Shown one piece after another: positions 8,259 through 16,557 of a stretch of 64,000 bases of DNA. Under the pieces are notes generated by a model, which saw only the letters and a program-made list of their open reading frames with translations, ran no database searches and was not told where the DNA came from. How positions within the stretch are numbered: the stretch's first letter is position 1; each line of letters starts with the position of its first letter. Both the position numbers and the translations under genes were made by a program. The stretch lies in NCBI GenBank assembly GCA_027483765.1, contig JAIXTW010000001.1, positions 1-64,000 on the forward strand. The letters are read 5' to 3'. Origin of the DNA: Streptomycetaceae bacterium. Its GTDB lineage: Bacteria > Actinomycetota > Actinomycetes > Nanopelagicales > Nanopelagicaceae.

Positions 8259-9889
8259 AAAATAACGAACTCTTCCGCGCATCTGGAATTATGGCGATTG
8301 GAACCATTCTTTCTCGCCTCACTGGTTTTGTCCGCGCCCTGCTTGCAGTCGCTGTACTTGGTACCGCGCTATTAGCTGACACATTCAATGTGGCAAATAC
8401 CATGCCAAATATTCTGTACAACTTGCTCGTCGGCGGGGCGCTCACCGCAATCTTTGTTCCGCAACTTGTACGCTCTTTTGACGATCACGATGGCGGCCAT
8501 GGTTTCGCATCACGATTAGTAACAACTATCTCACTGATTCTCTTAGCACTCGTTGCTGTAGGTGTTCTCTTTGCGCCAGCGCTAGTCCGTTTATATGCGC
8601 CAGAGTTTTCTACACCTGGTTTTGAAGCTGAGCGCGAAATAGCGATTGCCTTTACCCGTTATTGCTTGCCACAAATTTTCTTTCTTGGTCTCTTTACAAT
8701 GCTCGGCCAAGTTGCAAATGCTCGAGGTTCATTTGCCCCACTCATGTGGGCGCCAATAGCCAATAATCTCGTTGTTATTGCAGTTTTCACCGCAGTATTA
8801 ATCGCTGAGCGCTCACTTCTCATCGGTACGATTACAGATCTACAAGTTCAAATACTTGGCTGGGGAACAACATTAGGTGTGGTTGTGCAAGCCCTGATTC
8901 TGATCCCGGTTGTAAAACGTTCTGGAATTCATATCCGGCCCATGTTTGGCCTTGGTGGACTTGGAAAATCTTTCGGGCTCGCTGGATGGACCTTAATCTA
9001 TGTGCTTATTTCACAACTTGGTTACTTAGTTACCGTCAACGTTGCAACAAGTGCCGCCGTTCGTAGCGCACAAGCTGGGGTTACAACTGGTGTTGGTTTC
9101 ACGCCATTCACCAGCGCTTACTACATCATGTTGCTTCCCTATTCGATAGTCACAATCTCAATCGTGACAGCACTATTGCCGCATCTTTCGCGCCTTGCTA
9201 TCGATGGAAATGTGGAAGAAGTTCGCAAACAACTCATTCGCGCAATTCGAATGGTGGGAGTTGTGACGGTACCAAGCTCAGTTGCACTTCTTCTCTTTGG
9301 TCCACTGATGACCCAATCGCTCTATCTCGGAATCTCTGCCGAAGATGCTAGATATATTGGCTTTGTCCTCTCGGCTCTCAGTATCGGACTTGTAGCTTTC
9401 TCAATTAATCTTATTTTGATCCGTGGATTTAATGCTTTCGAAGATACAAAGACACAAGTCGTATCTATTTTGATTATCAACGTTATCTCGGTTGCGCTCT
9501 CCTATCTCTTCCTAGAGACCCTCGGCAGTTACTGGGTCACCGTTGGTCTTGGTGTGGCGTTCTCGGTCAGTTACATTGTGGGTTTATTTATTACTATCTC
9601 GCTCCTTAAAAAACATATCGGGCGGCTACAAGTCAGTGATTTCGCAGGCCAGCATGGTTTCTTGCTGATTGCCTCGCTCGTGGGCATGCTTCCGTTTTTC
9701 GCTATCGCGCTCTTCTTTGATTGGGCTTATGACGATGCATCGTTGGCTCTTCGCGCTATCCGATTAACCTTCTTACTTTCTGGAAGTGGTATCGCTTATC
9801 TGCTTACGGCCCGTGCTCTTAAAGTGAGTGAAATCGCAGGTCTTAAGGCATTCGTCACGTCTACCCTGCGTCGCCGGCGCGATAAATAA
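8255..9889 (+). CDS. murJ: lipid II flippase MurJ
   Basis: A 544-residue polytopic protein of the MviN/MurJ family (MOP superfamily). The start is characteristic (GTILSRLTGFVRALL, with the conserved arginine of helix 1), as are the segments FNVANTMPNILYNLLVGGALTA and LFTMLGQVANARGSFAP. It flips lipid-linked peptidoglycan precursor across the membrane. Mycobacterial MurJ (Rv3910) has a long C-terminal pseudokinase and extracellular extension, while this protein ends soon after the last helices. In Mycobacterium sigM follows, but here trxB follows after 26 nt. Confidence 0.9.
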   Translation: MKNNELFRASGIMAIGTILSRLTGFVRALLAVAVLGTALLADTFNVANTMPNILYNLLVGGALTAIFVPQLVRSFDDHDGGHGFASRLVTTISLILLALVAVGVLFAPALVRLYAPEFSTPGFEAEREIAIAFTRYCLPQIFFLGLFTMLGQVANARGSFAPLMWAPIANNLVVIAVFTAVLIAERSLLIGTITDLQVQILGWGTTLGVVVQALILIPVVKRSGIHIRPMFGLGGLGKSFGLAGWTLIYVLISQLGYLVTVNVATSAAVRSAQAGVTTGVGFTPFTSAYYIMLLPYSIVTISIVTALLPHLSRLAIDGNVEEVRKQLIRAIRMVGVVTVPSSVALLLFGPLMTQSLYLGISAEDARYIGFVLSALSIGLVAFSINLILIRGFNAFEDTKTQVVSILIINVISVALSYLFLETLGSYWVTVGLGVAFSVSYIVGLFITISLLKKHIGRLQVSDFAGQHGFLLIASLVGMLPFFAIALFFDWAYDDASLALRAIRLTFLLSGSGIAYLLTARALKVSEIAGLKAFVTSTLRRRRDK

Positions 9890-9903
9890 GGCTGACAGCA
9901 CGA

Positions 9904-9909
9904 TATTCT
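9904..9909 (+). promoter_or_regulatory. -10 hexamer of a probable leaderless trxB transcript
   Basis: TATTCT ends 6 nt before the trxB ATG at 9916, and no ribosome-binding site is visible. Confidence 0.5.
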
Positions 9910-9915
9910 CACCCC

Positions 9916-10845
9916 ATGAGCACAGATATTCGTGAAGTTGTCATTGTTGGATCTGGTCCGGCTGGTTACACCGCCGCTATTTATGCTTCTCGTGCTCAAT
10001 TAAATCCACTTATGTATGAAGGTTCTGTCACAGCAGGTGGCGCACTGATGAATACAACAGAGGTCGAGAATTTTCCAGGCTTTATCGACGGCATCATGGG
10101 CCCAGACCTCATGGATAACATGCGCAAGCAAGCGAAGCGTTTTGGCACAGAGTTAATCACTGATGATGTTGTTGAAATGGACCTCACCGGTGAAATCAAA
10201 GTAATTAAAGATGGTTCTGGCAACGTCGTTCATGCTCGTTCGGTAATTCTTGCCATGGGCTCTGCATATAGAGAAATTGGTTTGGAAAATGAGAAGCGTC
10301 TATCGGGCCGCGGAGTTTCTTGGTGCGCTACCTGTGATGGTTTCTTCTTTAGAGATCAAGAGATTGCAGTTGTTGGCGGTGGAGATTCTGCTGTTGAAGA
10401 AGCAACCTTCCTGACAAAGTTTGCTAGCAAGGTTGTGTTAATTCACCGCCGCGATGAACTTCGCGCTTCAAAGATTATGCAGGAGCGCGCATTTGCCAAT
10501 CCAAAGATTGAAATGCTCTGGGATACCGAGGTAATTGATGTGCTTGGAGAACAGAAAGTGGAAGCGTTAGAACTTCGCAACCTGAAGACTGGCGAAGTTA
10601 GCAAGCGTAATTTCACTGGGCTCTTTGTTGCAATCGGACATATTCCTCGCTCAGAGTTAATTACATCTTCAGTGACTCTCGATAAGGAAGGTTATGTGCA
10701 GGTAGAAGGGCGATCCACGCGCACCAACCTCTCTGGCGTATTTGCATGTGGTGATCTGGTAGACCACACCTATCGCCAAGCAATCACCGCGGCCGGTTCT
10801 GGATGCCAGGCCGCCCTGGACGCTGAAAAATTCTTATCCCACTAG
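9916..10845 (+). CDS. trxB: thioredoxin reductase
   Basis: A 309-residue NADPH-dependent flavoenzyme that reduces thioredoxin. It shows the FAD-binding GSGPAG (12-17), the redox-active CATC (137-140), the NADPH-binding GGGDSA (154-159) and the C-terminal FAD segment GVFACGDL. Length and motifs are normal for the low-molecular-weight family. trxA follows 40 nt downstream with its own Shine-Dalgarno sequence, so the pair probably forms one unit. Confidence 0.96.
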   Translation: MSTDIREVVIVGSGPAGYTAAIYASRAQLNPLMYEGSVTAGGALMNTTEVENFPGFIDGIMGPDLMDNMRKQAKRFGTELITDDVVEMDLTGEIKVIKDGSGNVVHARSVILAMGSAYREIGLENEKRLSGRGVSWCATCDGFFFRDQEIAVVGGGDSAVEEATFLTKFASKVVLIHRRDELRASKIMQERAFANPKIEMLWDTEVIDVLGEQKVEALELRNLKTGEVSKRNFTGLFVAIGHIPRSELITSSVTLDKEGYVQVEGRSTRTNLSGVFACGDLVDHTYRQAITAAGSGCQAALDAEKFLSH

Positions 10846-10885
10846 TAACCTCTCTGCTATAAATACAAAGAAAATAGGAGTAAAG

Positions 10886-11209
10886 ATGAGCGCACCAATT
10901 AAGGTCACGACCGCCGATTTCGATGAAGTTGTACTAAAGAGCAGCACACCAGTCCTGGTTGATTTCTGGGCTGAGTGGTGTGGGCCCTGCCGCGCAATCG
11001 CTCCGATTCTTGACGATATCGCTGCCGAGCATGGCGACAAGTTAAAGATCGTAAAACTCAATACCGATGAAGAGTCTGCCATCGCCATTAAGTACGGTGT
11101 TACTTCAATTCCAATGCTTAACGTCTATGTCAACGGTGAAGTTGTAAAAACTATTATCGGTGCGAAGCCAAAGCCGGCTCTTCTAAAAGAGCTTGAAGGT
11201 TTCATTTAA
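10886..11209 (+). CDS. trxA: thioredoxin
   Basis: A 107-residue thioredoxin with the active-site WCGPC at 31-35, the buried aspartate region VDFWAEW and the cis-proline in TSIPML. It is the cytoplasmic disulfide reductant reduced by the neighbouring TrxB. An AGGAG sequence precedes the ATG. Confidence 0.96.
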   Translation: MSAPIKVTTADFDEVVLKSSTPVLVDFWAEWCGPCRAIAPILDDIAAEHGDKLKIVKLNTDEESAIAIKYGVTSIPMLNVYVNGEVVKTIIGAKPKPALLKELEGFI

Positions 11210-11234
11210 TTAACTCACATCCGAGAAGAGCCTT

Positions 11235-12236
11235 GTGATGAAAGAGAAGACTCCTGATGAGATCCGCTCTTTCCAACAAGAGCGCGGTTTGCATGTCACC
11301 GGCGAACTCAACGAACAAACTCTTCGTGCGTTAGAAGAATCTCGATGGAAGTTAGGCGATCGCTCGCTTTACTTACAAAAATCTCCATTGATGTACGGAG
11401 ATGATGTCGCGGCCCTGCAATCACGACTTACAGAGATGGGTTTTCACTCTGGACGAGTCGACGGAATTTATGGGCCCATGACAGAGAGTGCAGTAAAAGA
11501 GTTTCAAAAATCTGTTGGTGTGGTGGTAGACGGTAAATGTGGACCCGCAACAATCATTGCGCTGCTGCGACTTACAAAGATTGTCTCTGGTGGTGCACCA
11601 GCAGCGCTTCGCGAAAGTGCGGTGCAGAAAAATCGAGGACCTGCGTTAGCCAATAAAGTTATTGTGATTGACCCGGGTTCGGAAGAATATGAACGCGATA
11701 TAGTTTTTGATATTGCGCGCAGAATCGAGGGGCGTTTATTAGCTCTTGGTGCCAGTGTTTTTCTCACTCGTGGTGCAAATAATAATCCAGAGGAATCTGA
11801 GCGAATTACATTTACCAATAACAATAAGGCTGATCTACTGATTTCTTTACATGTTGACCGCCATCAAAATCCAGAAGCCCATGGCGTTGCAACATTTTTC
11901 TATGGAAACGATCAGCATGGGGTGCACTCAATTGTCGGCGAAAGGTTTGCCTCTCTTATTCAACGCGAACTCTGTGCGCGCACAGATTTCCTCAATTGCC
12001 GCACACATGCGAAAACGTGGGAAGCTCTACGTCTGACCACGGCGCCGGCGGTGCGCGTGGATCTGGGGTACATCTCCAATAAAGCAGATGCCGACCGGCT
12101 AGCTCGCGCCGAATTTAGAGATACCGTCGCCGAAAGTTTCATTATTGCGATTCAACGCCTTTATTTAGCCGCTGAAGATGATGCAAAGACTGGAACTCTG
12201 CGAATATCTGACCTTCGTAGCGCCGGGCTTCGCTAA
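11235..12236 (+). CDS. cwlM: CwlM-like peptidoglycan-binding pseudo-amidase
   Basis: A 333-residue protein without a signal peptide. Peptidoglycan-binding-like repeats (about residues 8-35 and 52-112, DVAALQSRLTEMGF...VDGIYGPMTESAVKEFQ) precede an Amidase_3-type domain (140-320). The catalytic set looks degraded: the first zinc histidine of DPGH is serine (DPGS, 146-149) and the catalytic glutamate is aspartate (VDLGYISN, D276). E153 and H206 remain. Mycobacterial CwlM (Rv3915, same position after trxC) is a non-enzymatic cytoplasmic activator of MurA, so a regulatory role is likely. The start is a GTG at 11235, next to an in-frame ATG at 11238. Confidence 0.8.
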   Translation: MMKEKTPDEIRSFQQERGLHVTGELNEQTLRALEESRWKLGDRSLYLQKSPLMYGDDVAALQSRLTEMGFHSGRVDGIYGPMTESAVKEFQKSVGVVVDGKCGPATIIALLRLTKIVSGGAPAALRESAVQKNRGPALANKVIVIDPGSEEYERDIVFDIARRIEGRLLALGASVFLTRGANNNPEESERITFTNNNKADLLISLHVDRHQNPEAHGVATFFYGNDQHGVHSIVGERFASLIQRELCARTDFLNCRTHAKTWEALRLTTAPAVRVDLGYISNKADADRLARAEFRDTVAESFIIAIQRLYLAAEDDAKTGTLRISDLRSAGLR

Positions 12237-12293
12237 TTTCGCTAGGAGAAATTGATTCACTAGTAATACGCCAGATATGGGAGACTTCTCCTT

Positions 12294-13553
12294 ATGTCTG
12301 ACATCTCCGTTCGCTACCAAACAGGTGCGCCGCAGAATCTCGAGAAGAGATTCGCTTCACGCGCTGCGGGGATGTTGCCTTCCGAAATTAGATCACTTTT
12401 TGCTGTTGCATCTAGGCCTGAAATTGTTTCACTCGCTGGCGGAATGCCAAATCTTTCAGCGCTTCCAATGGAGATGATGGCTGGGGTAGTAAACAAACTT
12501 ATTCTCACCAACGGCGCAGAAGCGTTGCAGTATGGAAGTGGGCAGGGCCATCCAAAGCTGCGCGAGCAGATTTGTGATGTGATGGCACTTGAGGGAATCC
12601 GCGCAAATCCTGATGATGTTGTTATTACAACTGGTTCACAACAAGCCTTGGATCTCATCTCTCGTATCTTTATCGACCCGGGTGATGTTGTACTCGTTGA
12701 AGCACCTTCTTATGTAGGCGCCCTTGGAACTTTCCGGCAATATGAAGCATCGGTTGTCCATGTTGAAATGGATAATGATGGACTTGTTCCAGATTCGCTA
12801 CGTGCTGCGATTGCCAGCGTACGTGCAGCAGGGCGCTCCATTAAGTTTCTCTATCTTATTCCGAATTACCAGAATCCAACGGGTGTCTGCCTACCTGCTG
12901 ATCGCCGCACCGAAATCTTAAACATCTGTCGTGAAGCTGAAATTTTTGTAGTTGAAGATAATCCTTACGGGTTACTTGGTTTTGATAAGCCATCGCCTAA
13001 TGCGATGCGTGCCGAAGATTCTGAAAATGTGATTTATCTTGGATCTTTTTCTAAGACAATCGCATCTGGTCTTCGTGTGGGTTGGGCCCTTGTTCCACAA
13101 TCGCTGAAAGATAAATTGGTTATCGCCTCTGAGTCTTCAGTTCTATGTCCTTCAAATTTCACACAGTTAACTATTTCAAGTTACTTAGCTGACCAGCCTT
13201 GGCGTGATCAGATTGCTAGCTTCTGTGAACTTTATAAGGCACGCCGCGATGCGATGTTGGAATCACTGGATCAATATTTCCCATCTGAGGCGACTTGGAC
13301 AAAACCTGGTGGCGGTTTCTATGTGTGGGTTAACTTGCCTGCTGAAATAGATACTAAAGCTCTCATGCCAAAGGCGATCGTTGCCAAAGTTGCTTATGTG
13401 CCCGGCAGCGCTTTTTACGCAGATGGTCTTGGTTCATGGTCGATGCGACTTTCTTACTGCCACCCAACACCAGAACGTATTCGCGAAGGCGTTAAAGCCC
13501 TTGGTGGAGTTATTGCGCAAGAGATGGCGCGTCGAGGAACAGCGCTTACTTAG
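12294..13553 (+). CDS. PLP-dependent aminotransferase, class I fold
   Basis: A 419-residue fold-type I aminotransferase of the kind related to 2-aminoadipate/LysN and MocR aminotransferase domains. The PLP-binding lysine is K254 in SFSKTIASGLRVGW, with NYQNPTG near 191-197 contacting the cofactor and substrate. The real substrate cannot be predicted. An aminotransferase between the cwlM/trx genes and parB is also found in other Actinobacteria. It converges on parB with an 8-nt overlap of 3' ends. Confidence 0.85.
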   Translation: MSDISVRYQTGAPQNLEKRFASRAAGMLPSEIRSLFAVASRPEIVSLAGGMPNLSALPMEMMAGVVNKLILTNGAEALQYGSGQGHPKLREQICDVMALEGIRANPDDVVITTGSQQALDLISRIFIDPGDVVLVEAPSYVGALGTFRQYEASVVHVEMDNDGLVPDSLRAAIASVRAAGRSIKFLYLIPNYQNPTGVCLPADRRTEILNICREAEIFVVEDNPYGLLGFDKPSPNAMRAEDSENVIYLGSFSKTIASGLRVGWALVPQSLKDKLVIASESSVLCPSNFTQLTISSYLADQPWRDQIASFCELYKARRDAMLESLDQYFPSEATWTKPGGGFYVWVNLPAEIDTKALMPKAIVAKVAYVPGSAFYADGLGSWSMRLSYCHPTPERIREGVKALGGVIAQEMARRGTALT

Positions 13554-14415
13554 ATCCCTCGATCAGATCGACAATTCGTTGAAGATCTTCACTGCCAGCA
13601 AATTCGATCACGATCTTTCCTTTACCTTTGCCGCTCTCAACGCTCACGCGGGTATCAAGGTAATCACTTAAGAGTTCGGCTGCCGCTAAGCCCGCACCCG
13701 AAACTCCTTTTGCACCTGATTTCTTAGCGCTCTTCACTGCTGGTTTCATGGTGGCGATAATTTCTTCAACTGATCGAACGCTGAGCCCCTCGGCCACGAT
13801 TCGTGATGCCAACTTTTCAATCTCGGTTGAATCTGTGATTCCTAGCAGCGCTCTGGCGTGGCCGGCTGAGATCACACCGGATGCAACCTTGCGTTGTACT
13901 GAATCAGGCAAATTTAAAAGACGGATCGTGTTTGAAATAAGTGGGCGAGAGCGTCCGAGTTTGAGTGCTAGTTCATCGTGTGTGCAACCAAAATCAGAGA
14001 GCAGTTGTGCATATGCCGCACCTTCTTCAAGGGGGTTAAGTTGGCTACGATGGATATTTTCAATTAGCGCTTCGCGTAGTAATTCATTATCTGGAGTTTG
14101 CCGAATAATGACTGGAATTGATGTAAGTCCAGCAGCTTTAGCTGCCCGGAAACGCCGTTCACCCATCACGAGTTCATATTGGCCTTCGCCAACTTTGCGC
14201 ACTACTGGTGGTTGCAAGATTCCAATAGATTTAATTGATGCAACAAGTTCATTGAGTGCAGTTTCATCGAAGACTGTTCGTGGTTGACGAGGGTTAGGTG
14301 AAATTTGATTGATAGGCACTTCATTTTGTTGTGCAACTTCAGTACCAGCAACTGTCAGTGATGTTGGGATAAGTGAATCTAGATTTGTGCCAAGGCCACC
14401 GCGCTTTACTGCCAT
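13546..14415 (-). CDS. parB: chromosome partitioning protein ParB (CTP-dependent DNA clamp)
   Basis: ParB loads at parS and spreads along the origin region for segregation and condensin loading. It has the CTPase/arginine-patch motif GERRFRAAKAAG (from residue 85), the preceding PNPRQPR box (about 40-46), an HTH domain (HDELALKLGRSRPLISNTIRLLNLP) and a C-terminal dimer domain. At 289 residues the length is ordinary. The parA stop and the parB ATG share one base (TAATG), so the two are translationally coupled. Confidence 0.96.
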   Translation of the reverse strand: MAVKRGGLGTNLDSLIPTSLTVAGTEVAQQNEVPINQISPNPRQPRTVFDETALNELVASIKSIGILQPPVVRKVGEGQYELVMGERRFRAAKAAGLTSIPVIIRQTPDNELLREALIENIHRSQLNPLEEGAAYAQLLSDFGCTHDELALKLGRSRPLISNTIRLLNLPDSVQRKVASGVISAGHARALLGITDSTEIEKLASRIVAEGLSVRSVEEIIATMKPAVKSAKKSGAKGVSGAGLAAAELLSDYLDTRVSVESGKGKGKIVIEFAGSEDLQRIVDLIEGSK

Positions 14416-15323
14416 TATGCAATCCCACCTTTGTAATTAATGCTGACAACATTTGAATCAAAAACAACTTCATCTTTCGGTTTTCCACGTTCTGCAATTT
14501 CGCGCGCTACCTGCATGTATGCAATAGCACCTGGTGAAAGTGGGTCATATGTCATTACCGTTTGATTGTAAGAAGGTGCTTCGGATACGCGAACAGCGCG
14601 CGGAATTGGAATATCGATAAGTTCATTGGGGAAATGTGATCGCACATTTGCCGCAACATCGTTTGATAAACGTGTCCGACCATCGAACATGGTTAGAACA
14701 ATTGTGGAAAGATTCAGAGTTGGGTTTAACCGCTTCTTGACAACAGAATATGTTTCAAGAAGTTGTGAGAGTCCTTCTAGCGCGTAGTACTCAGTTTGAA
14801 TTGGAATCAACAACTCTTTCGAACCGGCAAACGCGTTGATTGTTAGTAACCCTAACGATGGCGGGCAATCAATAAATATGTAATCGTAATTTGCACTAAT
14901 TTCATCGATCGCCGCTTTAAGTTGTAATTCGCGCGCAACCATTGAAACTAAATTAATTTCCGCATTCGCTAAAGATGTATTTGATGGGACGCAATCAAGT
15001 ACCGGAAAACCGGCAACTTTTTGAATGACCTCAGAAATTTGCGCACTGCCCATCAAAACTTCATAGACGCCGGCCGATTGACGGTGCTCTACCCCCAGGG
15101 CGGTCGAGGCATTTCCTTGCGGGTCGAGATCGATAACAAGGACCCGCAAACCCCCCATAGAAAGGGCAGCTGCAATATTGACCGTTGTGGTGGTCTTACC
15201 AACCCCACCTTTTTGATTTGCCACGGTAAAGATCCGGGTTGAAGCCGGCTTAGCCATCGCCTCTTTTAGCCGGCGGACCCCAACTACCTTGGTGCTTGTT
15301 TCACGTGAATCATCGCCGGACAT
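14415..15323 (-). CDS. parA: chromosome partitioning ATPase ParA
   Basis: A 302-residue ParA/Soj ATPase with the deviant Walker A box KGGVGKTT (38-45), the motif DIDPQGN form (LVIDLDPQGNAS) and the Walker B region YIFIDCPPSLG. It forms the nucleoid-bound gradient that moves ParB-parS. The roughly 30 residues before the Walker domain are a non-conserved extension, and codons 5-10 (DSRETS) are encoded by a parS-like sequence. Confidence 0.96.
   Translation of the reverse strand: MSGDDSRETSTKVVGVRRLKEAMAKPASTRIFTVANQKGGVGKTTTTVNIAAALSMGGLRVLVIDLDPQGNASTALGVEHRQSAGVYEVLMGSAQISEVIQKVAGFPVLDCVPSNTSLANAEINLVSMVARELQLKAAIDEISANYDYIFIDCPPSLGLLTINAFAGSKELLIPIQTEYYALEGLSQLLETYSVVKKRLNPTLNLSTIVLTMFDGRTRLSNDVAANVRSHFPNELIDIPIPRAVRVSEAPSYNQTVMTYDPLSPGAIAYMQVAREIAERGKPKDEVVFDSNVVSINYKGGIA
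15297..15312. promoter_or_regulatory. parS-like site inside the parA 5' end
   Basis: TGTTTCACGTGAATCA matches the bacterial parS consensus TGTTTCACGTGAAACA at 15 of 16 positions. It lies in the non-conserved N-terminal extension of parA, where it can serve as a ParB-binding site without affecting the ATPase fold. Confidence 0.85.
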
Positions 15324-15328
15324 AGACG

Positions 15329-15334
15329 AATCTA
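15329..15334 (-). promoter_or_regulatory. -10 hexamer before parA
   Basis: On the minus strand TAGATT ends 5 nt before the parA ATG at 15323, and there is no Shine-Dalgarno sequence. It lies 17 bp from the parS-like site at 15297-15312, so ParB binding could affect this promoter. Confidence 0.45.
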
Positions 15335-15351
15335 ATCACTTAATGCGGCTG

Positions 15352-15942
15352 CTAGTTATTGGCAGCGCCCTTGCGAAGCTCGACGATACGTCCGAGCCCT
15401 ACCCCTTCAAGGGTAATTTCATGGAGCGTGGCGTTCTTAACCCCCACCATCTCAGTGGCAGCGGATTCGCCCTTCATAGCTAGGAGTGCTCCGCCTGTTT
15501 TAACCATATGCCAGCTCATCTTTTTAAGCTTCTCCAGTGGGGCAACAGCTCGAGCTGTTACATAATCGGCGCTCTTCTTCACATCTTGGGCGCGACCACG
15601 AATAACCTCAATACCCAGGCCTTCAGTGGCCTCCTTCAAGAATTCAACTCTGCGCTCAAGGGGCTCGATCAGGGTTACCTGTAGATCAGGGCGGGCTAGG
15701 GCTATCACTATGCCGGGCAGCCCTGCGCCAGATCCAATATCAAAGAGAGAGGCGCCTTGGGGTAGAAGCTGGGTTACCGGTAGGCAGTTGAAGATATGGC
15801 GTTCCCAGATGCGCTCGCCTTCACGCGGTCCGATCAGCCCCCGTTCAATCCCTGCCGTGAGCAGAAATTGAGCGTAGGCACGAATCTGCGCCTCACGCTC
15901 AGGAAAATAGCGGCTGATAAGTGAATCTACGGACTGTTCCAC
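15352..15942 (-). CDS. rsmG: 16S rRNA (guanine527-N7)-methyltransferase
   Basis: A 196-residue SAM-dependent enzyme that methylates G527 of 16S rRNA. The SAM-binding loop is FDIGSGAGLPGI (about 67-78) and the second conserved block is VTARAVAPLEKL. The start is a GTG at 15942, chosen because it gives the standard N-terminus. This GTG lies inside a parS-like sequence. The gene sits between jag and parA, as usual in Actinobacteria. Confidence 0.95.
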   Translation of the reverse strand: MEQSVDSLISRYFPEREAQIRAYAQFLLTAGIERGLIGPREGERIWERHIFNCLPVTQLLPQGASLFDIGSGAGLPGIVIALARPDLQVTLIEPLERRVEFLKEATEGLGIEVIRGRAQDVKKSADYVTARAVAPLEKLKKMSWHMVKTGGALLAMKGESAATEMVGVKNATLHEITLEGVGLGRIVELRKGAANN

Positions 15943-15950
15943 GTGAAACT
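15935..15950. promoter_or_regulatory. parS-like site covering the rsmG start codon
   Basis: TGTTCCACGTGAAACT matches the parS consensus at 14 of 16 positions. The central CACGTG palindrome contains the GTG start codon of rsmG, so ParB bound here would sit directly on the translation start region of the DNA. Together with 15297-15312 it makes two sites about 640 bp apart. Confidence 0.8.
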
Positions 15951-15962
15951 AGTTCGGCAGAT

Positions 15963-16505
15963 CTACGCTGGGTAAATTACGACAAAGCGGCGTGGATCTT
16001 CGCCATCAGATTCTGAGGTGAGGCCCAGGGTCTGAATTGTGTCGTGAATGATTTTGCGCTCAAAAGCGTTCATTGGGTCGAGTTTGATTGAGCTTCCTGT
16101 GGTCTTCGCCTGCTCGGCCATCTTCTCAGCTAGCGCGGTGAGCTCCTTGCGGCGGCCAGCGCGGAAGCCATCAATATCGAGCATGAGGCGGCTGCGGTCG
16201 CCGGTCGCTGTCTGAACAGCTAGGCGAGTGAGCTCCTGGATTGAGTCGAGGACTTCTCCTTCTGCTCCCACTAGGTGTTTAAGTTTGCCACCCACGATAG
16301 CTAGCGCAGCGCGGCCGTTCTCTACATCGATATCGATATCGCCATCGAGATCTGCAATATCAAGTAGGCCTTCGAGGTAATCTGCTGCGATATCGCCCTC
16401 TTCTTCAAGCTTGGCTGCGCTCTTGGGAGCTTTCGCCTCTTTTGAATCTACAGCCTCGTCGGTAACTTCTAGATTCTCTACTGTCGTCTCTGTTGTATCT
16501 GACAT
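15963..16505 (-). CDS. jag: KhpB/Jag RNA-binding protein
   Basis: A 180-residue protein with an acidic N-terminal region (residues 1-45), a KH domain (about 55-110, VGGKLKHLVGAEGEVLDSIQEL with the GxxG loop degenerate) and an R3H domain (MNAFERKIIHD, arginine and histidine spaced by three residues). It binds RNA and is always near yidC. It lacks the separate Jag_N domain of Firmicutes, as is usual for actinobacterial forms. Confidence 0.9.
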   Translation of the reverse strand: MSDTTETTVENLEVTDEAVDSKEAKAPKSAAKLEEEGDIAADYLEGLLDIADLDGDIDIDVENGRAALAIVGGKLKHLVGAEGEVLDSIQELTRLAVQTATGDRSRLMLDIDGFRAGRRKELTALAEKMAEQAKTTGSSIKLDPMNAFERKIIHDTIQTLGLTSESDGEDPRRFVVIYPA

Positions 16506-16557
16506 CTTCGCATCCTTTGTCCAGTTTAAGCGTTATTAATACTATTTGTCTGATTTA

